Shown: piece after piece, positions 1 through 5,743 of the stretch
Numbering within the stretch: the first letter of the stretch is position 1
Layout of the letters: each line of letters opens with the position of its first letter
NCBI GenBank assembly: GCA_025465385.1
Contig: JAODNG010000343.1
Coordinates: forward strand, 1-7,168
From: Pseudonocardiales bacterium
GTDB taxonomy: Bacteria; Actinomycetota; Actinomycetes; Mycobacteriales; Pseudonocardiaceae
Length of the DNA: 7,168 nt
Direction: 5' to 3'
The notes under the pieces: generated by a model
The model's database searches: none
What the model was told of the DNA's origin: nothing
Seen by the model: the letters and a program-made list of their open reading frames with translations, nothing else
Position numbers and translations under genes: made by a program

Positions 1-1199
1 CCGCACAGCCCGACGTACAGGGGCACTTCGGTCGCTACGGGGGCCGGTTCGTGCCCGAAGCGCTCATCAAGGCTCTCGACCAGCTCACCGCTGTCTATGC
101 CGACGCCAGGGCGGACCCCGAGTTCACCGCCCGGCTCGACGGCCTGCTCGCCGACTACACCGGCCGGCCGTCGCCGATCACCGAGGTGCCCAGGCTCTCC
201 GAGCACGCCGGCGGGGCGCGGATCGTGCTCAAGCGCGAAGATCTCAACCACACCGGTTCTCACAAGATCAACAATGTGTTGGGCCAGGCGCTGCTCACCG
301 AGCGGATGGGCAAGCCCCGGGTGATCGCCGAGACTGGGGCCGGCCAGCACGGCGTCGCCACCGCGACCGCCTGCGCGCTGCTCGGATTGCAGTGCGTGGT
401 GTATATGGGCGAGGTGGACACCGAGCGCCAGGCGCTCAACGTCGCCCGGATGCGGCTGCTCGGCGCTGAGGTGATCCCGGTGAAGACCGGATCGCGCACT
501 CTCAAGGACGCCATCAACGAGGCGTTGCGGGACTGGGTGACCAACGTGGACACCACGCACTACCTCCTAGGCACGGTTGCCGGGCCGCATCCCTTCCCGG
601 TGATGGTGCGCGACTTTCACCGGGTCATCGGCGTGGAGGCCCGCGAGCAGATGCTGGCTCGATACGGCCGGCTGCCCGATGCGGTGGCCGCGTGCGTCGG
701 CGGTGGCTCTAACGCGATCGGCATCTTCCACCCGTTCATCGATGACCCGCAAGTGCGTCTGGTGGGTTTCGAAGCGGCTGGCGACGGGCTGGACACCGGC
801 CGGCACGCCGCGACGCTGTCCGCCGGTGAGCCCGGGATGCTGCACGGTGCGCTGTCGTACCTGCTGCAGGACTCCGATGGGCAGACCATCGAGACGCATT
901 CGATCTCGGCGGGGCTGGACTATCCGGGGGTGGGGCCGGAGCATTCCTGGCTCAAGGACACCGGGCGGGCCGAGTACCGCCCGATCACCGACGCTCAGGC
1001 GATGGACGCCTTCCAACTGCTGTCCCGGACCGAAGGAATCATCCCGGCGATCGAGTCGGCGCACGCGGTGGCGGGGGCGCTGCGACTCGGACCGGAACTG
1101 GGCCCCGGGGCCTTGCTGTTGGTGAATCTGTCCGGCCGGGGTGACAAGGACGTGGACACCGCGGTGAAGTGGTTCGACCTGTTGGAGGAACACTCGTGA
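1..1199 (+). CDS. trpB: Tryptophan synthase beta chain, 5'-truncated by window edge
   Basis: TrpB makes L-tryptophan from L-serine and indole using pyridoxal phosphate, as the beta subunit of the cytoplasmic alpha2-beta2 tryptophan synthase. The reading frame is already open at base 3 and encodes the family N-terminus HFGRYGGRFVPE before the GTG at 51, so that GTG is an internal valine and the real start lies upstream of the window. There are 398 visible codons, so probably only one to two dozen residues are missing. The PLP lysine lies in HTGSHKINN (Lys codon 264-266). The ETGAGQHG loop carrying the catalytic glutamate and the phosphate-binding GGGSNA loop (699-716) are both intact. The stop TGA at 1197-1199 overlaps the trpA GTG, which implies translational coupling. 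trpC is expected upstream but is not in view. No damage is seen in the visible part. Confidence 0.97.
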   Translation, partial: AQPDVQGHFGRYGGRFVPEALIKALDQLTAVYADARADPEFTARLDGLLADYTGRPSPITEVPRLSEHAGGARIVLKREDLNHTGSHKINNVLGQALLTERMGKPRVIAETGAGQHGVATATACALLGLQCVVYMGEVDTERQALNVARMRLLGAEVIPVKTGSRTLKDAINEALRDWVTNVDTTHYLLGTVAGPHPFPVMVRDFHRVIGVEAREQMLARYGRLPDAVAACVGGGSNAIGIFHPFIDDPQVRLVGFEAAGDGLDTGRHAATLSAGEPGMLHGALSYLLQDSDGQTIETHSISAGLDYPGVGPEHSWLKDTGRAEYRPITDAQAMDAFQLLSRTEGIIPAIESAHAVAGALRLGPELGPGALLLVNLSGRGDKDVDTAVKWFDLLEEHS

Positions 1200-1996
1200 C
1201 CGCCCGGCTGGCGCCGTTGTTCGAGGCCTGCGGTGCGGACCATCGAGCCGCGCTGATCGGCTATTTGCCCGCTGGCTATCCGACGGTGGATGGGTCGCGG
1301 GCGCTGCTGAGTGCCATGCTCGACGGTGGCTGTGACCTAGTCGAAGTCGGAGTGCCCTACTCAGATCCGGTGCTGGACGGGCCGACAATCCAGGCCGCCT
1401 CCGAAGCCGCCCTGCGCGCCGGGGTGCGGTTGCGCGACGTGCTCTCGGTGGTGGAGTCGATTGCTGCCGCTGGTGGCCAGGCGGTGGTGATGACCTACTG
1501 GAACCCGGTGCACCGTTACGGAGTGGACGCTTTCGCCCGTGATCTCGCCGCGGCCGGAGGGCTCGGCGTTATCACCCCCGATCTGATTCCCGACGAAGCG
1601 CAGGACTGGATGGCAGCGGCGCAGGCCCACGACCTGGATCGCATCTTCCTGGTGGCTCCCTCATCCACTGATCAGCGTCTGGCGGCGACCGCGGCGGCGA
1701 CCCGCGGCTTCCTGTACGCCAGCTCCGTCATGGGTGTCACCGGCGCCCGGGATGTGGTGAGCAGCGCCGCGGGGACACTGGTCAGCCGCGTCCGGGAGCA
1801 CGCGCCGGGCCTGCCGGTAGGCGTCGGGCTTGGGGTGCGCAACGGCGCGCAGGCCGCGGAGGTGGCGTCGTTCGCCGATGCCGTGATCGTCGGTTCCGCT
1901 TTCGTCACCGCTGCGGGGGCCGGTGTGTCCGGGGTCCGCGCGCTGGCCGCCGACCTCGCCACCGGCGTCCGCCGCCCCGCTCCGCAACCCGCCTGA
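1196..1996 (+). CDS. trpA: Tryptophan synthase alpha chain
   Basis: TrpA cleaves indole-3-glycerol phosphate to indole and glyceraldehyde 3-phosphate and channels indole to TrpB. The start chosen is the GTG at 1196 inside the overlap with the trpB stop, giving 266 residues beginning VTARLAPLF, the usual TrpA size. An in-frame GTG at 1169 would only add residues from within trpB and is unlikely. The (beta/alpha)8 barrel signature VEVGVPYSDPVLDGPTIQ is present. By alignment with Salmonella Glu49 and Asp60, the catalytic acids are Glu50 and Asp61. The ASSVMGVTGAR stretch corresponds to the flexible loop 6 region, and VGLGVRN and VIVGSAFV form the phosphate-binding end of the barrel. The gene appears intact and is the last trp gene before a strong hairpin. 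Identification is firm on motifs, length and context. Confidence 0.97.
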   Translation: MTARLAPLFEACGADHRAALIGYLPAGYPTVDGSRALLSAMLDGGCDLVEVGVPYSDPVLDGPTIQAASEAALRAGVRLRDVLSVVESIAAAGGQAVVMTYWNPVHRYGVDAFARDLAAAGGLGVITPDLIPDEAQDWMAAAQAHDLDRIFLVAPSSTDQRLAATAAATRGFLYASSVMGVTGARDVVSSAAGTLVSRVREHAPGLPVGVGLGVRNGAQAAEVASFADAVIVGSAFVTAAGAGVSGVRALAADLATGVRRPAPQPA

Positions 1997-2019
1997 CCGG
2001 CCTTCTCCGGTTGGCGCAT

Positions 2020-2071
2020 TCAGCGGCTCAGCGTGCCTATCAGGGCATCGATACCACGCTGAGCCCGCTGA
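2020..2071 (+). terminator. Long stem-loop after trpA, candidate trp operon terminator
   Basis: Bases 2021-2035 (CAGCGGCTCAGCGTG) are the reverse complement of 2055-2070 apart from a single extra C in the right arm. T2020 and A2071 add an outer pair, giving about 16 base pairs. Within the 19-base loop, TATC (2038-2041) can pair with GATA (2050-2053). It begins 24 bases after the trpA stop. No T-run follows, which is common for mycobacterial intrinsic terminators. An RNA structure or protein site acting on lgt remains possible, because the lgt -10-like box is only 22 bases further on. Confidence 0.6.
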
Positions 2072-2092
2072 CTGCGTGGTCCGGGTGGGAGA

Positions 2093-2098
2093 TACCGT
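2093..2098 (+). promoter_or_regulatory. Candidate -10 element for a leaderless lgt transcript
   Basis: TACCGT fits the mycobacterial TANNNT -10 consensus. Six bases separate it from the GTG at 2105, the spacing expected if transcription starts at the first base of the start codon. A weak -35 match, CTGACT (2068-2073), sits 19 bases upstream, which is a little far, and overlaps the right arm of the hairpin. The GGGAGA at 2087-2092 could act as a ribosome binding site for GTG 2105, but its 12-base spacing is long. The call rests only on motif and spacing. Confidence 0.4.
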
Positions 2099-2104
2099 GT
2101 CGGC

Positions 2105-2992
2105 GTGCTTACCGCGATGTTCGTTGCCAGCATTCCCAGTCCGGACCGCGGAGTCTGGCATCTGGGGCCGGTGCCGATCCGGGCCTACGCTCTGTGCATC
2201 ATCGCCGCGATCGTCGTGGCTATCCTGTGGGGGGAACGTCGCTGGCAAGCCAGGGGCGGTCGGGCCGGGACGGTGACTGACATCGCGGTGTTCGCGGTGC
2301 CGTTCGGTCTGGTGGGCGGGCGGCTCTACCACGTAGCCACAGACTGGCAGAAGTACTTCGGACCCGGTGGAGATCCGATCGGGGCGCTGAAGATCTGGCA
2401 GGGCGGGCTAGGTATCTGGGGAGCGATCGCGCTCGGCGGTGTCGGAGCCTGGATCGGTTGCCGGCGCCGGGGCATCCCGCTTCCTGCGCTGGCAGACGCG
2501 GTCGCACCGGCCATCGTCGTCGCGCAGGCGATCGGCCGGTTGGGCAATTGGTTCAACCAGGAGCTCTACGGTGCTCCGACCACACTGCCCTGGGGACTGG
2601 AGATCCGCGAGCGGCTCAATCCGATGACCGGCTTCCCCGATCCGCTCAATGGGATCGCCCAGGGCCCACCGGTGGCGATCGTGCAACCCACCTTTCTTTA
2701 CGAGATGCTGTGGAATTTGGGCGTCGCGGCACTGGTGGTGTGGGCCGACCGCCGGTTCAAGCTCGGCCATGGACGGGCCTTCGCGCTCTACGTCGCGGCT
2801 TACACCGCAGGGCGGTTCTGGATCGAACTGATGCGCTCCGATCCGGCCACGATGATCTTTGGGTTGCGGATCAATGTGATTACCTCAGCCGTGGTGTTCC
2901 TGGCTGCGGTGCTCTACCTCACGGTGGCCCGCCGTGGCCGGGAGGAGCCGGCGAAGCTTGCGGTGCAGCAGCCGGTGGCCCTCGTCTCTTAG
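2105..2992 (+). CDS. lgt: Prolipoprotein diacylglyceryl transferase
   Basis: Lgt moves a diacylglyceryl group from phosphatidylglycerol to the lipobox cysteine of prolipoproteins in the cytoplasmic membrane, the first step of lipoprotein maturation. The 295-residue product shows several hydrophobic segments (about residues 27-42, 60-76, 102-118, 131-147, 193-213, 226-240 and 255-274). The Lgt signature GRLGNWFNQELYG lies at residues 144-156; its arginine matches the essential Arg143 of E. coli. The YHVATDW, GGLGIWG and HPSQLYE-equivalent QPTFLYE motifs are present, as is GRFWIELMRSDP near the C-terminus. The start is either GTG 2105 or ATG 2117 (MFVASIPSP); the first fits a leaderless promoter, the second matches the usual N-terminus. 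The product ends soon after the last membrane segment, unlike the long tail recalled in M. tuberculosis Lgt. At the position of E. coli His103 it has Trp105, as I recall for the M. tuberculosis protein. Confidence 0.95.
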   Translation: MLTAMFVASIPSPDRGVWHLGPVPIRAYALCIIAAIVVAILWGERRWQARGGRAGTVTDIAVFAVPFGLVGGRLYHVATDWQKYFGPGGDPIGALKIWQGGLGIWGAIALGGVGAWIGCRRRGIPLPALADAVAPAIVVAQAIGRLGNWFNQELYGAPTTLPWGLEIRERLNPMTGFPDPLNGIAQGPPVAIVQPTFLYEMLWNLGVAALVVWADRRFKLGHGRAFALYVAAYTAGRFWIELMRSDPATMIFGLRINVITSAVVFLAAVLYLTVARRGREEPAKLAVQQPVALVS

Positions 2993-2994
2993 GC

Positions 2995-3034
2995 ATCGCC
3001 GCTGGTTGGCCGGGCACGTAGGAGCAGCGGCGGT
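2995..3034 (+). terminator. Stem-loop just after lgt, candidate terminator
   Basis: ATCGCCGCTG (2995-3004) can pair with CAGCGGCGGT (3025-3034) over 10 base pairs, one of them G-T, around a 20-base loop. It starts two bases after the lgt stop (TAG 2990-2992). No T-run follows. Its position between lgt and the pyk promoter region suits a transcription end, but a role as a regulatory structure cannot be excluded. Confidence 0.45.
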
Positions 3035-3036
3035 CT

Positions 3037-3069
3037 AGACACTCGCCAGACACCTGCCGGACACCGGAT
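3037..3069 (+). repeat. Three 11-bp tandem repeats upstream of pyk
   Basis: Three consecutive 11-base units begin AGACAC (3037), AGACAC (3048) and GGACAC (3059). The first two continue TCGCC and CTGCC; the third continues CGGAT and is more divergent. The period is about one DNA helical turn, so equivalent bases lie on one face of the helix. The array ends 17 bases before the candidate pyk -10 box, the classical place for an activator or repressor. A second short direct repeat, CCGGAT at 3064 and again at 3074, follows at once, and the palindrome GTCTAGAC (3033-3040) overlaps the first unit. No specific regulator is recognised. Confidence 0.45.
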
Positions 3070-3086
3070 CAGTCCGGATGCAGCGC

Positions 3087-3092
3087 TAGTCT
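3087..3092 (+). promoter_or_regulatory. Candidate -10 element for a leaderless pyk transcript
   Basis: TAGTCT matches TANNNT and lies seven bases before the GTG at 3100, so transcription could begin at or next to the start codon. No purine-rich ribosome binding site is visible in the bases before GTG 3100 (CTGTCTCGT), which supports a leaderless mRNA. No clear -35 box is seen; the region where one would sit is occupied by the repeats. Confidence 0.5.
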
Positions 3093-3099
3093 GTCTCGT

Positions 3100-4524
3100 G
3101 TGAGTCGACGCGCGAAGATCGTTTGTACGATCGGCCCGGTCACGGCGACCCCGGAGAAGATCCGGGAGCTGGTACGGGCCGGTATGGACGTTGCTCGCCT
3201 TAACTTCAGCCACGGGACGCACGCGGAGCACGCGCGGGTCTACTCCATGGTTCGAGAGGCCAGCGACGAATCCGGCAAGGCGGTAGGCATCCTCGCCGAC
3301 CTGCAGGGGCCCAAGATTCGGCTGGGGCGGTTTGCGACCGGTCCGGTGGAGTGGCGCACCGGCGATGAGGTGCGGGTCACCGTCGAGGACGTTCCCGGTA
3401 CCCACGATCGGGTCTCCACCACCTACGAGGGGCTCGCGAAAGATGCCCGTGAGGGCGACTCGTTGCTGGTCGACGACGGCAAGGTCGCTCTGCTCGTTCG
3501 CAAGGTGGAAGATACCGAGGTGGTCTGCGAGGTCATCCAAGGCGGCACGGTCAGCGACCACAAGGGCCTGTCCCTGCCGGGGATGAATGTCTCGGTGCCA
3601 GCGATGTCCGCGAAGGACTTCGCCGACCTGGAGTTCGCGCTGCGGTTGCGGGTGGACCTGGTGGCGCTGTCGTTCGTGCGATCCCCGGCCGACATCGACC
3701 TGGTTCACCGTGCAATGGACGAGGTGGTCGGCGGGCGGCTGCCGGTGATCGCCAAACTGGAGAAGCCTGAGGCGGTGGATAACCTCGAGGCGATCGTGCT
3801 GGCCTTCGACGGCGTGATGGTGGCCCGTGGCGATCTCGGGGTCGAGTTGCCCCTGGAGCACGTGCCGCTGGTGCAGAAGCGGGCCGTGCAGGTGGCCAGA
3901 GAGAACGCCAAGCCGATCATCGTGGCCACTCAGATGCTTGACTCCATGATCGGTAACGCGCGGCCGACGCGGGCGGAGGCTTCCGACGTGGCTAACGCGG
4001 TGCTCGATGGTGCCGACGCGGTCATGCTCTCCGGGGAGACCAGTGTCGGTCGGTATCCGATCGAGTCAGTGGAAATGATGAGCCGGATCGTCGAAGCCAT
4101 CGAAGCCGGCTCGCCGAACGTCCCACCGCTGAACCACGTGCCACGAACCAAGCGGGGTGTGCTGTCCTACGCCGCCCGCGACATCGGGGAGCGCTTGGAA
4201 GCCAAGGCGCTGGTGGCATTCACCCAGTCCGGCGACACCGTACGCAGGCTGGCCCGGCTACACACCCACCTGCCGTTGCTGGCGTTCACCCCCGAGCCTT
4301 CGGTGCGCAGTCAGCTCGCGCTGACCTGGGGCACCGAGACCTTCCTCGTGCCCAGGGTCGAGACCACCGACGCGATGGTCCGGCAGGTGGATCAGGCGAT
4401 GCTGTCGATTGGGCGTTACCAGCCAGGTGACCTGGTGGTGATCGTCGCGGGGTCCCCCCCGGCTACGGTGGGTTCCACTAACCTTGTCCGGGTGCACCGC
4501 CTGGGCGAGGAGGATCTTGGCTGA
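3100..4524 (+). CDS. pyk: Pyruvate kinase
   Basis: Pyruvate kinase transfers the phosphate of phosphoenolpyruvate to ADP, giving pyruvate and ATP as the last step of glycolysis in the cytoplasm. The product is 474 residues, close to the 472 recalled for M. tuberculosis PykA. It starts RRAKIVCTIGP and has RLNFSHG at 33-39, with the B domain about 75-170. The active-site signature VIAKLEKPEAVDNLE has catalytic Lys219, metal ligand Glu221 and Asp245 in ARGDLG. TQMLDSMI (277-284) and RPTRAEASDVANA (288-300) are also intact. The C-terminal domain (about 350-474) ends in the allosteric-site region typical of bacterial enzymes. Leu68, Gln69 and Lys72 in DLQGPKIR occupy positions 113, 114 and 117 of the rabbit enzyme, the pattern of potassium-independent kinases. 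GTG 3100 is the only good start and appears leaderless. The 3' end overlaps tesB. Confidence 0.97.
   Translation: MSRRAKIVCTIGPVTATPEKIRELVRAGMDVARLNFSHGTHAEHARVYSMVREASDESGKAVGILADLQGPKIRLGRFATGPVEWRTGDEVRVTVEDVPGTHDRVSTTYEGLAKDAREGDSLLVDDGKVALLVRKVEDTEVVCEVIQGGTVSDHKGLSLPGMNVSVPAMSAKDFADLEFALRLRVDLVALSFVRSPADIDLVHRAMDEVVGGRLPVIAKLEKPEAVDNLEAIVLAFDGVMVARGDLGVELPLEHVPLVQKRAVQVARENAKPIIVATQMLDSMIGNARPTRAEASDVANAVLDGADAVMLSGETSVGRYPIESVEMMSRIVEAIEAGSPNVPPLNHVPRTKRGVLSYAARDIGERLEAKALVAFTQSGDTVRRLARLHTHLPLLAFTPEPSVRSQLALTWGTETFLVPRVETTDAMVRQVDQAMLSIGRYQPGDLVVIVAGSPPATVGSTNLVRVHRLGEEDLG
4507..4519 (+). promoter_or_regulatory. Ribosome binding site that decides the tesB TTG start
   Basis: A purine-rich GAGGAGG at 4507-4513 inside the end of pyk lies just before TTG 4517-4519. 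It is close (three bases from the last G, five if GAGGA is used), yet it is the only strong Shine-Dalgarno-like match near the beginning of the tesB frame. The alternative starts, GTG 4484 and GTG 4580, have nothing comparable. Confidence 0.5.
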
Positions 4525-5443
4525 TACCCGCGATCCTGCATGGAAACAGTGGATCGAAGCTCCGCGGGCAGCTGATGGTGTGCCACGGGGTCAGCCCGTG
4601 GTGGACCGGCTGGTGGCCTTGCTGGACCTAGAGCGGATCGAGAACGACATCTTCCGCGGCGTCAGCCCCTCGGACTCCCCTGCACGGGTCTTCGGCGGGC
4701 AGGTGGCGGCGCAGGCACTGGTCGCGGCAGGTCGAACCGTACCGGTCGAGCGCAGCGTGCACTCACTGCACGCATACTTCTTCCGGCCTGGCGACCCGCG
4801 GGTGCCAATCGTCTACAACGTAGATCGGATCCGCGACGGGCAGTCGTTCACGACCCGCCGCGTGGTAGCGATCCAGCACGGCAGGGCGATCTTCACGCTG
4901 GCGGCGTCGTTCCAGCTACCCGAGCAAGGCCTGGAGCACGCCGACGAGATGCCCGAGGTCCCGGCCCCCGAGCAGCTCGATGACCTGGCCAGCTGGGCAC
5001 GTCGCAGCGGCGATAGCCGCCCTCTGCTCACGCAGCTGCCTCGGCCGTTCGACCTGCGCTACATCACGCCGCCACCCTGGGCTGGCGTCCGAACCGAGGC
5101 CGGCCCGGGCGCGCGCGACCAAATGTGGATACGAGCCGACGGCGACTTGCCCGACGATGCCCTGCTCCATGTCTGCGTGCTGGCCTACGCCTCCGACCTG
5201 ACCGTGTTGTGGTCGGTGGCCATTCCGCACGGTCGTTCATTGACCGACGGCGTGATGGCCGCCAGCCTGGATCACTCGATGTGGTTCCACCGCCCGTTCC
5301 GGGCCGACGACTGGGTGCTCTGCGACTACACCTCACCCTCCGCGTCGGGAGGGCGAGGCCTGGCGACCGGTCGCTTCTTCAGCCGGGACGGCAGATTGAT
5401 CGCCAGCGCGGTGCAGGAGGGGGTGATCCGCGTCCTGCGCTAG
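4517..5443 (+). CDS. tesB: Acyl-CoA thioesterase II (TesB family)
   Basis: This enzyme hydrolyses acyl-CoA to free fatty acid and CoA in the cytoplasm. The product aligns along its length with E. coli TesB as two fused hotdog domains. The N-terminal domain has LLDLERIENDIFRG, RVFGGQVAAQAL and VHSLHAYFFRPGD. The C-terminal domain has QMWIRADG, LAYASDL and DHSMWFHRPF. The catalytic set appears present: Asp252 of DHSMWFHRPF, a Ser/Thr in YTSPSAS (272-273), and Gln300 in AVQEGVIR. From TTG 4517 it is 308 residues, with about 20 extra N-terminal residues compared with E. coli; GTG 4580 would give a shorter form without a clear binding site. It overlaps the pyk stop by eight bases, so the two are very likely co-transcribed and translationally coupled. 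M. tuberculosis has tesB1 directly after pykA. Physiological acyl-CoA substrates cannot be read from the sequence. Confidence 0.93.
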   Translation: MADTRDPAWKQWIEAPRAADGVPRGQPVVDRLVALLDLERIENDIFRGVSPSDSPARVFGGQVAAQALVAAGRTVPVERSVHSLHAYFFRPGDPRVPIVYNVDRIRDGQSFTTRRVVAIQHGRAIFTLAASFQLPEQGLEHADEMPEVPAPEQLDDLASWARRSGDSRPLLTQLPRPFDLRYITPPPWAGVRTEAGPGARDQMWIRADGDLPDDALLHVCVLAYASDLTVLWSVAIPHGRSLTDGVMAASLDHSMWFHRPFRADDWVLCDYTSPSASGGRGLATGRFFSRDGRLIASAVQEGVIRVLR

Positions 5444-5650
5444 TTAGTCTACGACGCAAGCTACGCTGATCGGCCACGTCCACAGGGCGTTGTGCCGCCA
5501 CCGCGACGACGATGGCGCGGCCCGGGTTATGGAGACGGGCGCACGAGCTTGTCAGGACGCGCCAGGCACCTCGTCCGCTGGCTCAGGACTTGCTCATCGT
5601 GAACGGGTGTCCCAGCGCCCAAGGTTCTCAAGCGCGTTCTCGGCTCCTCG
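5444..5650 (+). other. Non-coding stretch after tesB, no convincing gene
   Basis: I see no protein gene with a credible start and binding site here. A 61-codon open frame (5512-5697) lacks a Shine-Dalgarno sequence and runs through the methyltransferase promoter patch. A weak hairpin, CCGCG (5501-5505) with CGCGG (5516-5520), could help end the pyk-tesB transcript. Bases 5585-5602 match 6509-6526, near the 3' end of the methyltransferase, at 15 of 18 positions and in the same type of frame (QDLLIV versus QYLLVV). This may be a scrap of a related gene or chance. Confidence 0.4.
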
Positions 5651-5690
5651 TTGACGCCGCTAAAGCGGGATATAATGCCGTCAATATACT
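5651..5690 (+). promoter_or_regulatory. Promoter-like region of the methyltransferase gene
   Basis: A perfect TATAAT lies at 5671-5676, within an AT-rich patch that stands out in this GC-rich window. TTGACG at 5651-5656 is a good -35 match, but the spacer is only 14 bases, so the -35 may be weak or regulator-assisted. A second -10-like box, TATACT, lies at 5685-5690 without a matching -35. If TATAAT is used, transcription would begin near 5683 and leave a leader of about 60 bases before ATG 5744. Confidence 0.55.
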
Positions 5691-5711
5691 CGCTTGAACA
5701 GCAATATTGAC
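5680..5711 (+). promoter_or_regulatory. Inverted repeat, candidate operator over the start site
   Basis: GTCAATAT (5680-5687) is the exact reverse complement of ATATTGAC (5704-5711), with 16 bases between. The arms are spaced about two helical turns centre to centre and straddle the expected transcription start, where a dimeric repressor would block the promoter. A third TTGAC lies at 5651-5655 inside the -35 box, in the orientation of the right arm. As RNA the repeat could also form a stem in the leader. No regulator gene is present in the window. Confidence 0.5.
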
Positions 5712-5728
5712 CGATCGTCAGAACCGGC

Positions 5729-5736
5729 AGAGGAGA
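5729..5736 (+). promoter_or_regulatory. Ribosome binding site of the methyltransferase
   Basis: AGAGGAGA ends seven bases before ATG 5744, a near-ideal Shine-Dalgarno match and spacing. It fixes the start codon and contrasts with the leaderless-looking lgt and pyk starts nearby. Confidence 0.75.
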
Positions 5737-5743
5737 AACCGTT

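Noticed and set aside
567..1388. Minus-strand open frame opposite trpB and trpA
   Set aside because: It spans the junction of two real plus-strand genes and has low-complexity Arg/Pro/Gln composition with no recognisable motif.
2989..3861. Minus-strand open frame of 290 codons opposite pyk
   Set aside because: It lies antisense to conserved pyruvate kinase sequence and its product is rich in His, Gln and Arg without domain structure. Long antisense frames are common in GC-rich genomes.
4449..4459. GGGGTCCCCCC tract near the 3' end of pyk, considered as a slippage site or hairpin
   Set aside because: The frame is intact across it and encodes the conserved VAGSPPATVGSTN region, so there is no sign of frameshifting or a functional structure.
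5512..5697. Small open frame of 61 codons between tesB and the methyltransferase
   Set aside because: It has no ribosome binding site, is rich in residues typical of out-of-frame GC-rich DNA, and its end runs through the TATAAT promoter patch. I treat it as non-coding, apart from the short methyltransferase-like stretch noted as a weak finding.
5707..5712. TTGACC as a -35 box for the methyltransferase
   Set aside because: No -10-like sequence follows at the right distance; that place is taken by the ribosome binding site. It is better explained as part of the inverted repeat.
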